A stretch of DNA of 40,471 nt from an uncultured Halomonas sp. Its GTDB lineage: Bacteria > Pseudomonadota > Gammaproteobacteria > Pseudomonadales > Halomonadaceae. The number at the start of each line of letters is the position of its first letter. Position 1 is the first letter of the stretch. Positions 7,396 through 16,407 of this stretch are shown in pieces. The DNA lies in assembly GCF_947490095.1 (NCBI RefSeq), contig NZ_CANLFS010000026.1, positions 1 through 40,471 on the forward strand, in the 5' to 3' direction. The notes beneath the pieces are model-generated. The model did no database searches, had not been told where the DNA came from, and worked only from the letters and a program-made list of their open reading frames with translations. A program made the translations under genes and the position numbers.

Positions 7396-8514
7396 TCAGG
7401 CGGCGATGGCCCGGGACTCTTGGCCGGGGGTATCACTGAAGCGGTGCCAGTGGCGCGGAATGACATACAGCCGCTGGCCGCGGGTGAGGGCGAGGCGCTC
7501 GTAGTCGGCATGGCGTACGGTGGCCAGCCAGGGGGCGGCCAGCCAGTCCGCGGCGACCTCGATGCGTACCTCGGCACCCACCGGGGAAATGGCCGTGACG
7601 GTCACCGGCAGCTGGGCCTCCGGGGTAGGCGCCTGGGTCAGGCGTACCTCGTGGGGCCGCAACAGCAGTTCCTGGTGGCCGTCGGGCAGGTCTACCGCAA
7701 GCCGGGCGTCACCACAGGTCAAGACGCCATCCTGCACCTCGCCTTCCAGGTGATTGACATCGCCCAGGAACTCGAACACGAAGCGGTTGGCCGGCGTGCG
7801 GTAGAGGGCATCCGGGGTGTCGATCTGTTCGATGCGGCCGTGACTCATCACCGCGACGCGGTCGGAGAGCTCCAGGGCTTCCTCCTGGTCATGGGTCACG
7901 AACAGGCTGGTGAAGCCAAGCTCATCGTGCAGCTGGCGCAACCAGCGGCGCAGCTCCTGACGCACCTTGGCATCCAGGGCCCCGAAGGGCTCGTCGAGGA
8001 GCAGCACGTCGGGGCGCAGGGCCAGCGCCCTGGCCAGAGAGACGCGCTGCTGCTGGCCGCCGGACAGCTGAGCCGGATAGCGTCCGGCGAAGCGCTCGAG
8101 CTGCACCATCTCCAGCAGGCGATGGACCCGGGCCCGAATCTCGCCGCTGGAGGGCCTTTCACGCCGTGGCAACACGGTGAGGCCGAAGGCCACGTTGTCG
8201 AACACCGTCATATGCCGGAATAACGCGTAGTGCTGAAAGACGAAGCCGATGCGTCGGTCGCGCACGTGAACATCGGTGACATCGCGGTCGCCGAACAGGA
8301 TGCGCCCGGCCGGGTCGCGGTCGGGGGATTCGAGGCCGGCGATGATGCGCAGCAGGGTGGTCTTGCCCGAACCCGAGGGGCCGAGCAGGCCGACCAGCTC
8401 GCCGTCGGAGACCTCCAGGTTCACTGGCTCCAGGGCGCGGTTCGCGGTATGCCCGGGGCGGCCCTTGCCTGTATGGCCATAGTGCTTGGCGATATCGGTC
8501 AATCGGATGCTCAT
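7396..8514 (-). CDS. cysA: Sulfate/thiosulfate ABC transporter ATP-binding protein CysA
   Basis: The ATPase subunit that powers sulfate/thiosulfate import with CysT and CysW at the inner membrane. The 372-residue protein has Walker A (GPSGSGKTT, near residue 45), the ABC signature [15 protein letters not shown], Walker [12 protein letters not shown], and the switch His in VTHDQEE. A C-terminal TOBE-like regulatory domain follows (about 245-350, with LLRPHEVRL). I start it at ATG 8514 (MSIRL), which overlaps the cysW stop as ATGA, instead of the upstream in-frame codon at 8544. Fourth gene of sbp-cysT-cysW-cysA. Confidence 0.95.
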   Translation of the reverse strand: MSIRLTDIAKHYGHTGKGRPGHTANRALEPVNLEVSDGELVGLLGPSGSGKTTLLRIIAGLESPDRDPAGRILFGDRDVTDVHVRDRRIGFVFQHYALFRHMTVFDNVAFGLTVLPRRERPSSGEIRARVHRLLEMVQLERFAGRYPAQLSGGQQQRVSLARALALRPDVLLLDEPFGALDAKVRQELRRWLRQLHDELGFTSLFVTHDQEEALELSDRVAVMSHGRIEQIDTPDALYRTPANRFVFEFLGDVNHLEGEVQDGVLTCGDARLAVDLPDGHQELLLRPHEVRLTQAPTPEAQLPVTVTAISPVGAEVRIEVAADWLAAPWLATVRHADYERLALTRGQRLYVIPRHWHRFSDTPGQESRAIAA

Positions 8515-9338
8515 GGGGTAACCTCCTGTCGTGCGGTGCGCCATTCCAGGCCGGCCTTGGCGGCCAGGGTGAACAGGGCGATCAGCGCCAGCAGGGCGGC
8601 GCTGGCGAAGGCGCCCACGGCGTTATAGTCCTGGTAGAGCTGCTCCAGGTGCAGGGGCAGGGTCATGGTCTGGCCGCGAATGGCACCGGAGACCACCGAG
8701 ACGGCGCCGAACTCGCCTACTGCCCGGGCATTGGTCAGGACCACGCCATAGAGCAGCGCCCAGCGGATGTTGGGCAGGGTCACCCGGCGGAAAATGGTCC
8801 AGCCCGGCGCACCCAGGGTCACGGCGGCCTCCTCCTCGCGGGAGCCTTGGGCCTGCATCAGCGGGATCAGTTCCCGGGCGACGAAGGGGCTGGTCACGAA
8901 GACCGTCACCATCAGGATGCCCGGCCAGGCGAACATCAGCTGGATATCGTGGGCATCGAGCCAGCCGCCGATCCAGCCGTTGCGTCCGTAGAGCAGCAGG
9001 TAGATGAGGCCGGCCACCACCGGTGATACCGCGAAGGGAATATCGATCAGCGTCTGCAACAGGCGCCGTCCGGGGAACTCGAAGCGTGTTACCAGCCAGG
9101 CCAGGGCCACCCCGAACGCCAGGCAGATGGGGATGGTCAGCGTGGCGATCAGCAGCGTCAGGCCGATGGCGGCCAGGGTGTAGCGGTCGCTGATATTGCT
9201 CCAGAACACGCCGATTCCCTGGGAAAAGGCCTGGGCGAAGATGGCCACCAGCGGCAGCAGCAAGAAGAGTCCCGCCAGGAGCACGGCGGCGCCGACCAGC
9301 AGGCGGCGCACGGCGGGGGCATCACCGATACGCTGCAT
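8511..9338 (-). CDS. cysW: Sulfate ABC transporter permease CysW
   Basis: An inner-membrane permease, 275 residues with about six transmembrane segments and the EAA loop [22 protein letters not shown] that docks on CysA. The start is ATG 9338 (MQRIGDAP), joined to the cysT stop as TGATG. The longer open frame to 9599 overlaps cysT and encodes Arg-rich shadow sequence, so it is rejected. Together with CysT it forms the sulfate channel. Confidence 0.94.
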   Translation of the reverse strand: MQRIGDAPAVRRLLVGAAVLLAGLFLLLPLVAIFAQAFSQGIGVFWSNISDRYTLAAIGLTLLIATLTIPICLAFGVALAWLVTRFEFPGRRLLQTLIDIPFAVSPVVAGLIYLLLYGRNGWIGGWLDAHDIQLMFAWPGILMVTVFVTSPFVARELIPLMQAQGSREEEAAVTLGAPGWTIFRRVTLPNIRWALLYGVVLTNARAVGEFGAVSVVSGAIRGQTMTLPLHLEQLYQDYNAVGAFASAALLALIALFTLAAKAGLEWRTARQEVTP

Positions 9339-10189
9339 CAGCCGCGTCCTCCGTGTAACCGCTTGATAAAGTGCCCCTGCCAGACGTTGATCGCCAGCAG
9401 CAGGGCGAGGGAGACGGCCAGTACCACCGAGGCAATCGCCGAGGCGCCGGCATAGTCGTATTCCTGCAGCTTGACGAAGATCATCAGCGCGGTGATCTCG
9501 GTCTCGAAGGGGGCGTTGCCGGCGATGAAGATGATCGCCCCGAACTCGCCCAGCGAGCGCACGAAGGCGAGCCCGGTGCCGGTGACCAGTGCCGGCCACA
9601 GGTAGGGCAGGATCACGCGGCGAAAGCCGGTGGCGTCGGAGGCGCCCAGGGTCATGGCGGCTTCATCCACCTCGGGGGGAAGGTCCTCCAGCACGGGTTG
9701 CACCGTGCGCACCACGAAGGGAATGCTGGTGAAGGCCATGGCCAGGGCGATCCCGACCCAGGTGTAGGCGACCTTGAGGCCCAGGGGCTCGAGCAGGCCG
9801 CCGACCCAGCCGTTGCCCGCATAGAGGGTGGCCAGGGTGATGCCCGCCACCGCCGTGGGCAGCGCGAAGGGTAGATCCATCAGGGCGTCGAGCAGGCGCT
9901 TGCCGGGGAAGTCGTAGCGCACCAGCACCCAGGCCAGCAGCAGGCCGAAGGCGGCGTTGGCCAGCGCCGCCAGTGCGGCGGCGCCGATGGTCACCGTATA
10001 GCTGGCCACCACCCGGCCATCGCTGATGATGGCCCAGTACTCGGCGAGGCTGAGCCCCTTGAGCTGGCCCACCAGGCCGGTCATCGGCAGCAGCAGTACC
10101 AGTGACACGAATGTCAGGCTGATGCCCAGCGACAGGCCGAAGCCAGGCAGTACGCGGCGACGGGGCAGGGGAAGAGCCAGGGCGCTCAT
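9338..10189 (-). CDS. cysT: Sulfate ABC transporter permease CysT (CysU)
   Basis: The partner permease, 283 residues. A short cytoplasmic N-terminus with an Arg cluster precedes six predicted transmembrane segments. The EAA motif is VDEAAMTLGASDATGFRRVILPYL, followed by SLGEFGAIIFIAGN, conserved in CysT proteins. The stop overlaps the cysW start (TGATG) and the gene begins 17 bp after the sbp stop, so sbp-cysT-cysW-cysA is a tight operon. Confidence 0.95.
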   Translation of the reverse strand: MSALALPLPRRRVLPGFGLSLGISLTFVSLVLLLPMTGLVGQLKGLSLAEYWAIISDGRVVASYTVTIGAAALAALANAAFGLLLAWVLVRYDFPGKRLLDALMDLPFALPTAVAGITLATLYAGNGWVGGLLEPLGLKVAYTWVGIALAMAFTSIPFVVRTVQPVLEDLPPEVDEAAMTLGASDATGFRRVILPYLWPALVTGTGLAFVRSLGEFGAIIFIAGNAPFETEITALMIFVKLQEYDYAGASAIASVVLAVSLALLLAINVWQGHFIKRLHGGRG

Positions 10190-10206
10190 CGGTCGTCTCC
10201 CGAGGC

Positions 10207-11217
10207 TCAGCGGCGTTGCAGCTGGTCGAGCTGGCCGCCGCTGCCGAAGTGGGTATCCATGGCCGCGTCCCAGCCGCCGAAGACATCCTCGACGCGCAGC
10301 AGCTCGGTCTCGGGGAACTGCTCGGCGAATTCCTCGGCCACCGTCTCGTCGTGCACGCGGTAGTTGAAGCCGGCCAGCTGGCGCTGGGCCTCTTCGCTGT
10401 AGAGGTACTCCACATAGGCCTGGGCCAGCGCCTCGGTGCCGTTGCGCTCGGCGTTGGGCTCGACCACCGCCACCGGGAACTCGGCCAGGATGCTGACCGG
10501 CGGCACGATCACCTCGTAGTCATCGCTGCCGTACTCGCCGCGGATGTTGTTGACCTCGGACTCGAAGCTGATCAGCACATCGCCGATGCCCCGCTCGATG
10601 AAGCTGGTGGTGGCGCCGCGGCCGCCGGTATCGAACACCACCACGTTGCTCAGGAAATCGCCCATGAAGTCCTGAATCCTGGCCTCATCCCCGTCGAACT
10701 GGTTATCCGCGAAGCCCCAGGCGGCCAGGTAGGTATAGCGGCCGTTGCCCGAGGTCTTGGGGTTGGGGAAGACGATTTCCACGCCCTCATCGTCCAGGTC
10801 ATCCCAGCTTTCGATGCCCTTGGGGTTGCCCTTGCGCACCAGGAAAGCGGTGGTGGAGTAGTAGGGCGAGGCATTGTTGGGCAGCTGCTGTTGCCAATCC
10901 TCGGCCACCAGGCCGTCGTCGGCCAGCACCTGGACGTCGGTGACCTGGTTGTAGGTCACCACATCGGCGCGCAGCCCCTGAAGAATGGCACGAGCCTGGG
11001 CGGAGGAGCCGCCATGGGACTGTTGGATGGCCACGTCCTCGCCCTCGACTTCCTGCCAGTGGGCGATGAATTCCGGATTGACCGCCGCGAACAGCTCCCG
11101 GGCAATATCGTAGGAGGAGTTGAGCAGTTCGCGCTCGGCGGCGACGGCCGGGGCGGCGAGCCCTGCCCCCAGGGCAATGGCGAGCAGGGTGCGCGGAAAG
11201 CGAGGGTCGAGGGTCAT
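10207..11217 (-). CDS. sbp: Periplasmic sulfate-binding protein
   Basis: The substrate-binding subunit of the sulfate importer, 336 residues. A signal peptide ends at about Ala27 (AVAA|ERE). The mature protein has family motifs [12 protein letters not shown] (sulfate contacts near the N-terminus), [19 protein letters not shown], and [12 protein letters not shown]. Whether it prefers sulfate (Sbp) or thiosulfate (CysP) cannot be read from sequence; the first is more likely. ATG 11217 is chosen because it gives a proper signal peptide and has GGAG upstream; the longer frame to 11532 crosses the divergent rpe gene. The AT-rich 11250-11310 stretch upstream is a plausible CysB-activated promoter region. 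Confidence 0.93.
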   Translation of the reverse strand: MTLDPRFPRTLLAIALGAGLAAPAVAAERELLNSSYDIARELFAAVNPEFIAHWQEVEGEDVAIQQSHGGSSAQARAILQGLRADVVTYNQVTDVQVLADDGLVAEDWQQQLPNNASPYYSTTAFLVRKGNPKGIESWDDLDDEGVEIVFPNPKTSGNGRYTYLAAWGFADNQFDGDEARIQDFMGDFLSNVVVFDTGGRGATTSFIERGIGDVLISFESEVNNIRGEYGSDDYEVIVPPVSILAEFPVAVVEPNAERNGTEALAQAYVEYLYSEEAQRQLAGFNYRVHDETVAEEFAEQFPETELLRVEDVFGGWDAAMDTHFGSGGQLDQLQRR

Positions 11218-11249
11218 GGAGGGGCTCCGAATAGTCGATGGTAAGCGAT

Positions 11250-11310
11250 GGGATAAGGTTATGGGGTGATAAAGGTAATTACAATAATATTCTTTATTCT
11301 GTTTGGCGAT
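11250..11310 (-). promoter_or_regulatory. AT-rich promoter region of sbp, possible CysB target
   Basis: This stretch is strikingly AT-rich against a roughly two-thirds GC background, with TATTAT/TGTAAT -10-like hexamers on the minus strand. Sulfate-uptake operons are commonly activated by CysB at such degenerate AT-rich sites, and a cysB gene lies about 18 kb away in this window. No exact CysB site can be assigned by eye. Confidence 0.35.
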
Positions 11311-11401
11311 ATAGATCTGCAGCCTGGGCATCCGCATGCCTGCCGCCGAAGGGGAGGTCTGATAGACTACTGCCCCTCGTCTTCGACCCGGGACCCCCGC
11401 C

Positions 11402-12103
11402 ATGACCGACCCGAACCGCGATTTCCTGATTGCGCCCTCGATCCTTTCCGCCAACTTCGCGCGGCTGGGAGAGGAGGTGGACGACGTCCTCGCCTCCGGC
11501 GCCGATATCGTCCACTTCGATGTGATGGACAACCACTATGTGCCCAACCTGACCATCGGGCCCATGGTCTGTGAGGCACTCAGAAAGCACGGCGTGACCG
11601 CGCCCATCGACGTGCACTTGATGGTGCGCCCGGTGGATCAGCTGATCGGTGACTTTATCGACGCCGGGGCCAGCATCATTACCTTCCACCCCGAGGCCTC
11701 CGACCATATCGACCGCTCGCTGCAGCTGATTCGCGACGGCGGTTGTCGTGCCGGCCTGGTCTTCAATCCGGCCACACCGCTGTCCTATCTCGACTATGTG
11801 ATGGATAAGGTCGACATGGTGTTGCTGATGAGCGTCAACCCCGGCTTCGGCGGGCAGTCGTTCATTCCCGCCACCCTCGACAAGCTGCGCGAGGCGCGCC
11901 GGCGCATCGATGCCTCCGGCCGCGATATTCGCCTCGAGGTGGATGGCGGGGTCAAGGTGGACAATATTGCCGAGGTCGCGCGGGCCGGGGCCGACACCTT
12001 CGTGGCCGGCTCGGCGGTGTTCAAGGCCCGCAACGCGGCGGACCCGCACCGCTATGACGGCGTGATTCGCGACCTCCGCGAACAGCTGGCCGGTGCGCGC
12101 TGA
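11402..12103 (+). CDS. rpe: Ribulose-phosphate 3-epimerase
   Basis: A cytoplasmic TIM-barrel enzyme interconverting ribulose 5-phosphate and xylulose 5-phosphate. The 233-residue length is typical. Active-site and metal motifs are present: [51 protein letters not shown] and EVDGGV. It is divergent from sbp. The rpe-gph-trpE order, here interrupted by two genes, is common in gammaproteobacteria. The stop overlaps the start region of the next gene. Confidence 0.97.
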   Translation: MTDPNRDFLIAPSILSANFARLGEEVDDVLASGADIVHFDVMDNHYVPNLTIGPMVCEALRKHGVTAPIDVHLMVRPVDQLIGDFIDAGASIITFHPEASDHIDRSLQLIRDGGCRAGLVFNPATPLSYLDYVMDKVDMVLLMSVNPGFGGQSFIPATLDKLREARRRIDASGRDIRLEVDGGVKVDNIAEVARAGADTFVAGSAVFKARNAADPHRYDGVIRDLREQLAGAR

Positions 12104-12422
12104 GGGCGTGAGCGAGCGTCGCACCCCTTCGGAGGCGCTCGAGCCGACGGGCCAAGCGAGGGTGTGGTACCTCTATATGCTGGAGACGGCCGGCGGAGCG
12201 CTCTATACCGGCATTTCCACCGACGTCGACCGGCGCCTGGCCCAGCATCGGACGGGGCGCGGCGCCAAGGCGCTGCGTGGCAAGGGGCCCTTGACGCTGC
12301 GCCATCAGGAGCCGGTGGGTGACCACGGCACGGCCCTGCGCCGTGAGGCCGAGATCAAGCGCCTCACGGCCGCCCGCAAGCGGGCCTGGTTGCGTCAGCG
12401 GACCGAAGATGCCTCAGTGTAG
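12093..12422 (+). CDS. GIY-YIG nuclease-fold protein (UPF0213-like)
   Basis: A small protein of up to 109 residues with a GIY-YIG domain. The signature is [18 protein letters not shown] (about 25-42), followed by the helix Arg in DVDRRLAQH and a conserved Glu in RREAEIKRL. Single-domain members are common and mostly uncharacterised; nuclease activity is not established. The start is uncertain: GTG 12093 overlaps the rpe stop, while GTG 12108 lies just after it. Its 3' end overlaps the convergent ndh gene by 9 bp. Confidence 0.85.
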   Translation: MRAEGVSERRTPSEALEPTGQARVWYLYMLETAGGALYTGISTDVDRRLAQHRTGRGAKALRGKGPLTLRHQEPVGDHGTALRREAEIKRLTAARKRAWLRQRTEDASV

Positions 12423-13712
12423 CTTGAGGCGCGGCCGAATGAACCGGTTCAGCCCATCGACCAGCATGATGATCCCTGTCTTCAGGTTGCCGTGAACCGC
12501 CCTCTGGTGCAGCCGGTAGAGCGAGACGTAGAAGAACTTGGCCAGATGGCCCTCGACGAACAGGCGTCGTGCCGAGGCGCCGCGCATCAGGGTGCCGATC
12601 GCCTCGAAATGCGCCAGCGAGATCAGCGAGCCGCGGTCGCGGTACACGAAGGGCTTGAGCGGCTTGCCGTCGATCTGGGCACGCAGATTTCGGTAAAGCC
12701 GCTGGGCCTGCTGGTGGGCGGCCTGGGCACGGGGCGGCACGCTGCTGCCGTCTGCCTGGGGGCAGCTGGCGCAGTCGCCGAAGGCGAAGATGTCCGGGTC
12801 ATCGACGCTGCGCAGGGTGTCGTCCACGACGATACGCTGGCCCTTGGCCAGGGTCAGGCCCAGCTCGGTGAGGATGTCGGGTGCCTTGATACCCGCCGCC
12901 CAGACGGCGAGGTCGGTGGCGATGCGCTGGCCATCGGCGGTATGGATGGCGTCGGTCTCGACCTGGGTGACCCGCGTGGCGGTGAGGACCTGCACGCCCA
13001 GGCCCTGGAGTTCATCGCGGACCGCCTGGCGAACGCGCTCGGGAAGGGCCGGCAGCACATCATCGGCGGCCTCGATGAGGTGGATATCGAGCTGATGGTG
13101 GTCCAGTTCGGTAACGCCGTAGCTATGCAGCATCAGCAGGGCGTCGTAGAGCTGGGCGGCGAGTTCCACTCCGGTGGCGCCGCCCCCCACGATGCCTACC
13201 CGTAGCCGCGGGGACTCGTGCTGTGCGGCGGCACTGTAGCGCAGGAAGGTGTCGAGCATGTCGCGGCGGAAGGCCTCGGCCTGCCCGGGGCTATCGATAA
13301 AGTGGCAGTATTCGGCCACGCCAGGGGTGGCAAAGTCGTTGCTGACGCTGCCCAGCGACAGCACCAGCCGGTCGTAGGCCAGCTCGCGAGCGGGCAGGAT
13401 CTCCTCGCCGTCGTCGTCGAGCATCGCGGCGAGCTGCAGTCGGCGTCGCTGACGGTCGAGCCCGCGCAGGGTGCCGCGCTGGAAGCGGTAGCCATTGCCG
13501 CGGGCATGGCTGGCATAGGCGATCTCGTCGAGACCCGAGTCGAGGGCGCCGGTGGCGACCTCGTGGAGCAGCGGCTTCCAGATGTGGGTCGGGCTGTGGT
13601 CGACCAGCACGATCTCGGCTCGGCCACGCCGGCCCAGGCGCCGACCCAGGCGGGTCACCAGCTCAAGGCCTCCGGCGCCGCCGCCGACCACCACGATTCT
13701 CGGTATGCTCAT
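12414..13712 (-). CDS. ndh: Type II NADH dehydrogenase-like FAD oxidoreductase
   Basis: A 432-residue non-proton-pumping NADH:quinone oxidoreductase-type flavoprotein at the membrane surface. It has an FAD Rossmann motif at the N-terminus (VVVGGGAGGLEL, about 6-17) and a second NAD-binding motif in the middle (VGIVGGGATGVELAAQL). The FAD motif DIFAFGDCA is followed by an amphipathic, basic C-terminus that could anchor it. Start ATG 13712 places the Rossmann strand near residue 5; the longer frame to 13775 runs through the promoter region. It lies opposite its neighbours within the rpe-gph interval. Confidence 0.92.
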   Translation of the reverse strand: MSIPRIVVVGGGAGGLELVTRLGRRLGRRGRAEIVLVDHSPTHIWKPLLHEVATGALDSGLDEIAYASHARGNGYRFQRGTLRGLDRQRRRLQLAAMLDDDGEEILPARELAYDRLVLSLGSVSNDFATPGVAEYCHFIDSPGQAEAFRRDMLDTFLRYSAAAQHESPRLRVGIVGGGATGVELAAQLYDALLMLHSYGVTELDHHQLDIHLIEAADDVLPALPERVRQAVRDELQGLGVQVLTATRVTQVETDAIHTADGQRIATDLAVWAAGIKAPDILTELGLTLAKGQRIVVDDTLRSVDDPDIFAFGDCASCPQADGSSVPPRAQAAHQQAQRLYRNLRAQIDGKPLKPFVYRDRGSLISLAHFEAIGTLMRGASARRLFVEGHLAKFFYVSLYRLHQRAVHGNLKTGIIMLVDGLNRFIRPRLKLH

Positions 13713-13820
13713 AAGAGAACTCCTCGGCAAGTGTAAGAAAGCACCAGCATAGGCCTGGTGGCATTCCCTGCCCATGGTTCGTGCGGCACAATATGGTTTT
13801 TACTGCCCTGGAGTCAGCGC

Positions 13821-14636
13821 ATGCATCCCATTCTGGAAGGCGTCGAACTGGTGGCCTTCGACCTCGACGGCACCCTGATCGATTCGGTGCCCGACCTGGC
13901 CATCGCCGTGGATGCCGCCCTGGCCGAACTGGACCTGCCCGCCGTCGGCGAGACCCGGGTGCGCGACTGGGTGGGCAATGGCTCGCTGGTACTGATGGAG
14001 CGGGCGTTGCGGTTTATTGCTCACATAAACGAGGGAGTCGGCGAGGCTGATCCGGCGACTGATATCCGAGGGGGCGCTGTGAACCCCTCCCTGGGCGCTA
14101 CCGATGCCGTCCCTGGCATAGGACCCCCTCTACTATCAGTCCCCGGCGCCTCGCCTGCTGGCCCTTCGCCAGATGGGTCCTTGCCAGAAAGCCTGCTGGA
14201 TCGCGCCCATCAGGCCTTTCTGGAGCACTATGCCCGTGCGCCCGGGACCCATACCCGGCTCTACCCCGGGGTGCGCGAATGCCTGGATGGCCTGCGGGGG
14301 CGCGGCCTGCCCCTGGCACTGGTGACCAACAAGCCCGAGGCCTTTATCGCGCCGCTGCTGGAGGGGCTGGGCCTGGCCGACGATTTCGCGCTCTGCCTGG
14401 GGGGCGACAGCCTGGCCGAGAAGAAGCCCCACCCGGCACCGCTTTTACATGTTGCCTCGCATTTCGCCATTTCTCCGGCGGCCTGCCTGATGGTGGGTGA
14501 CTCGCGTCATGATATCGCCGCGGGCAAGGCGGCGGGGTTCCGCACCCTGGCGGTCCCCTACGGCTACAACCATGGCGAGCCGGTGCGCGACAGTGGCCCG
14601 GATGGCGTGGTTGAATCGCTGGCGGAACTCGTTTAA
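13821..14636 (+). CDS. gph: Phosphoglycolate phosphatase with in-frame palindromic insertion
   Basis: A HAD-family phosphatase hydrolysing 2-phosphoglycolate. Catalytic motif I is FDLDGTL with Asp14 and Asp16; motif II is LVTN (168-171); motif III is KKPHP and motif IV VGDSRHD. At 271 residues it is longer than E. coli Gph (about 252). The extra length is in the cap domain, residues about 74-112, where E. coli has a shorter unrelated stretch. That segment is Gly/Pro/Ser/Ala rich, unlike the rest, and its DNA forms a long inverted repeat (see 14040-14155). The frame is kept and all catalytic motifs survive, so activity is likely. Start ATG 13821 has GGAG upstream. Confidence 0.93.
   Translation: MHPILEGVELVAFDLDGTLIDSVPDLAIAVDAALAELDLPAVGETRVRDWVGNGSLVLMERALRFIAHINEGVGEADPATDIRGGAVNPSLGATDAVPGIGPPLLSVPGASPAGPSPDGSLPESLLDRAHQAFLEHYARAPGTHTRLYPGVRECLDGLRGRGLPLALVTNKPEAFIAPLLEGLGLADDFALCLGGDSLAEKKPHPAPLLHVASHFAISPAACLMVGDSRHDIAAGKAAGFRTLAVPYGYNHGEPVRDSGPDGVVESLAELV
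14040..14155. repeat. Palindromic element inserted in frame within gph
   Basis: Imperfect inverted repeats CTGATATCCGAGGGGG (14059-14074) and CCCCCTCTACTATCAG (14124-14139) pair at 13 of 16 positions and bound an 81-bp (27-codon) core. Further out, GGCGAGGC (14040-14047) and GCCTCGCC (14148-14155) are perfect inverted repeats. Inside are a direct repeat GGGCGCT and a small hairpin ATGCC-GTCCCT-GGCAT (14104-14119). The whole can fold as one long hairpin. It encodes the foreign-looking part of the Gph cap domain. It has no transposase gene and behaves like a small non-autonomous palindromic repeat. Confidence 0.7.
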
Positions 14637-14677
14637 CGTAAATTCGGCTATTGCGATAAGGTAGAGCCTTTTCAATA

Positions 14678-14686
14678 TGTTATTAC
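14678..14686 (+). promoter_or_regulatory. Candidate promoter of the trp operon
   Basis: An AT-rich patch (about 14637-14692) follows the gph stop. TGT-TATTAC (14678-14686) fits an extended -10 box; TTGCGA (14651-14656) with AATATG is an alternative. Either start would lie upstream of the leader ORF at 14709. Motif match only. Confidence 0.3.
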
Positions 14687-14708
14687 TATAAGCCGCGGAC
14701 ACCACACG

Positions 14709-14801
14709 ATGCCCACCCGCACTCAGTCGGACCTTACCCTTCACACTCGCGCTGCCCGCGCCGCTGCCCGCCTGCCCGCTCCCTGCAGCTGGCGATGGTG
14801 A
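14709..14801 (+). CDS. trpL: Putative trp operon leader peptide (30 residues)
   Basis: A 30-codon ORF lies between gph and trpE, beginning ATGCCCACC and ending Cys-Ser-Trp-Arg-Trp-stop. Trp codons are at positions 28 and 30, immediately before TGA (14799-14801). Trp codons are rare elsewhere, so two at the very end of a short ORF 88 nt before trpE is the layout of a ribosome-mediated attenuator. The Trp codons overlap a hairpin, GGCGA/TCGCC plus GTGA/TCAC around loop CGC (14791-14814), suitable as a 1:2 stem. Weak points: no strong ribosome-binding site before the ATG and no clear T-rich terminator downstream. Confidence 0.6.
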   Translation: MPTRTQSDLTLHTRAARAAARLPAPCSWRW

Positions 14802-14888
14802 CGCTCACTTCGCCCTTGGTCGTGGCTGCCTGAGCCGCCGCGGCACCCGCGTTAACCACCGCTAACCGTTTTACCGAGGAGCCCGGGC
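14791..14888 (+). promoter_or_regulatory. Possible trp attenuator region
   Basis: After the stop-overlapping hairpin (14791-14814), further pairings are possible: GTGGC with GCCGC across the CTGCCTGA region (about 14822-14842), and GCGG with CCGC further down. A short TTTT occurs near 14870 just before the trpE ribosome-binding site. I could not find one clean terminator stem followed directly by a T-run, so the termination step may be weak, Rho-dependent or absent. Confidence 0.35.
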
Positions 14889-16388
14889 ATGATGTCCCCC
14901 GAACGCTTTCAGCAGCTGGCCGATGCCGGCTATAACCGCATTCCGGTCACCCGCGAGGTGCTGGCCGATCTCGATACCCCGCTTTCCACCTACATGAAAC
15001 TCGCCAATGCGCCCTGGACCTTCCTGCTGGAATCCGTCCAGGGCGGCGAGAAGTGGGGGCGCTACTCGATCATCGGGCTGCCCTGTCGCGAGCGCATCGA
15101 AGTCCGTGGCTTCAGCATCAGCCATATCGTCGACGATGAGTTGCAAGGGGCCGCCGAGGTGCAGGACCCCCTCGAGTGGATCGAGCAGTTCCAGGCGCGC
15201 TTCAAGGTACCGCGCCTGGACGACCAGCCCCGCTTCGATGGTGGCCTGGTGGGCTATTTCGGCTACGACACCATTCGCTATATCGAGCCGCGCCTGCGCA
15301 GCGAGGCCGCCGCCGCCAAGCCCGACCCACTGGGTGTGCCGGATATCCTGCTGATGGTGTGCGATGAGCTGGTGGTGTTCGATAACCTCTCCGGCCGACT
15401 GACCCTCTGGACCCACGCCGACCCGGCAGAGCCCGAGGCTCATGCCCGGGCGTCAGGCCGTCTCGATGCCCTGGAACAGCAGCTACGCAGCGCCACCCTC
15501 AACACCGCCAACCCGGGGACCGGCAGCGCCGCGGTGGAAGAGGGCGACTTCGCCTCCGGTTTCACCGAGGGAGGCTTCAAGGCGGCGGTCGAGACCATCA
15601 AGGAATATGTGCTGGCCGGCGACGTCATGCAGTGCGTGCCCTCCCAGCGCATGTCGATTCCCTATCGTGCCGCCCCGCTGGACCTCTATCGGGCGCTGCG
15701 CAGCCTTAACCCATCGCCCTACATGTTCTTCCTCGACCTGGGAGACCACCAGGTGGCCGGTTCTTCGCCGGAAATCCTCACCCGCCTGGAGGAGGGCGAA
15801 GTGACGGTGCGCCCCATCGCCGGCACCCGCAAGCGCGGCCGCACCGAGGAGGAGGACCGGGCCCTGGAAGAGGAGCTGCTGGCCGACCCCAAGGAACGCG
15901 CCGAGCACCTGATGCTGATCGACCTGGGACGCAATGACGTGGGCCGCATCAGCGAGACCGGCTCGGTCAGGGTCACCGAGGAGATGGTGGTGGAGCGCTA
16001 CTCCCACGTCATGCACATCGTCTCCAATGTCACCGGGCGGCTCTCCCCGGGACTCAGCGCCATGGACGCCCTGCGTGCCACCTTCCCGGCGGGTACCGTC
16101 TCCGGTGCCCCCAAGATCCGTGCGCTGGAGATCATCGACGAGCTGGAGCCGGTCAAGCGCGGCATCTATTCCGGTGCGGTCGGCTATCTCTCCTGGCATG
16201 GCAACCTGGACACCGCCATCGCCATTCGCACGGCGGTGATCAAGGATGGCCAGCTGCACGTCCAGGCCGGGGCCGGGATCGTCGCCGATTCGGTACCCGA
16301 GATGGAGTGGCAGGAGACCCTCAACAAGGGGCGCGCCCTGTTTCGCGCCGTGGCCATGGCCGAACACGGCCTGGATAACCTCGAATAG
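14889..16388 (+). CDS. trpE: Anthranilate synthase component I
   Basis: TrpE converts chorismate, with ammonia supplied by TrpG, to anthranilate, the first committed step to tryptophan. At 499 residues it has the N-terminal regulatory domain with the Trp feedback-site LLES motif (46-49) and the C-terminal chorismate-binding domain. The diagnostic PIAGTRKRG has Ala where PabB has Lys. Other conserved segments are [25 protein letters not shown] and [14 protein letters not shown]. Start ATG 14889 follows GAGGAG; ATG 14892 is an alternative. First structural gene of trpE-G-D-C, downstream of a putative leader. Confidence 0.97.
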   Translation: MMSPERFQQLADAGYNRIPVTREVLADLDTPLSTYMKLANAPWTFLLESVQGGEKWGRYSIIGLPCRERIEVRGFSISHIVDDELQGAAEVQDPLEWIEQFQARFKVPRLDDQPRFDGGLVGYFGYDTIRYIEPRLRSEAAAAKPDPLGVPDILLMVCDELVVFDNLSGRLTLWTHADPAEPEAHARASGRLDALEQQLRSATLNTANPGTGSAAVEEGDFASGFTEGGFKAAVETIKEYVLAGDVMQCVPSQRMSIPYRAAPLDLYRALRSLNPSPYMFFLDLGDHQVAGSSPEILTRLEEGEVTVRPIAGTRKRGRTEEEDRALEEELLADPKERAEHLMLIDLGRNDVGRISETGSVRVTEEMVVERYSHVMHIVSNVTGRLSPGLSAMDALRATFPAGTVSGAPKIRALEIIDELEPVKRGIYSGAVGYLSWHGNLDTAIAIRTAVIKDGQLHVQAGAGIVADSVPEMEWQETLNKGRALFRAVAMAEHGLDNLE

Positions 16389-16407
16389 CCCGGTGGCGGA
16401 GAGTTCC

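Noticed and set aside
7103..7439. Open frames with 5-residue repeats (VTPTL-like and GVTSV-like)
   Set aside because: They exist on both strands only because the 15-bp DNA repeat is a multiple of three; they overlap real genes.
14815..14888. Classical trp attenuator terminator
   Set aside because: Partial stems can be drawn, but none is followed directly by a T-run, so I do not annotate a terminator there.
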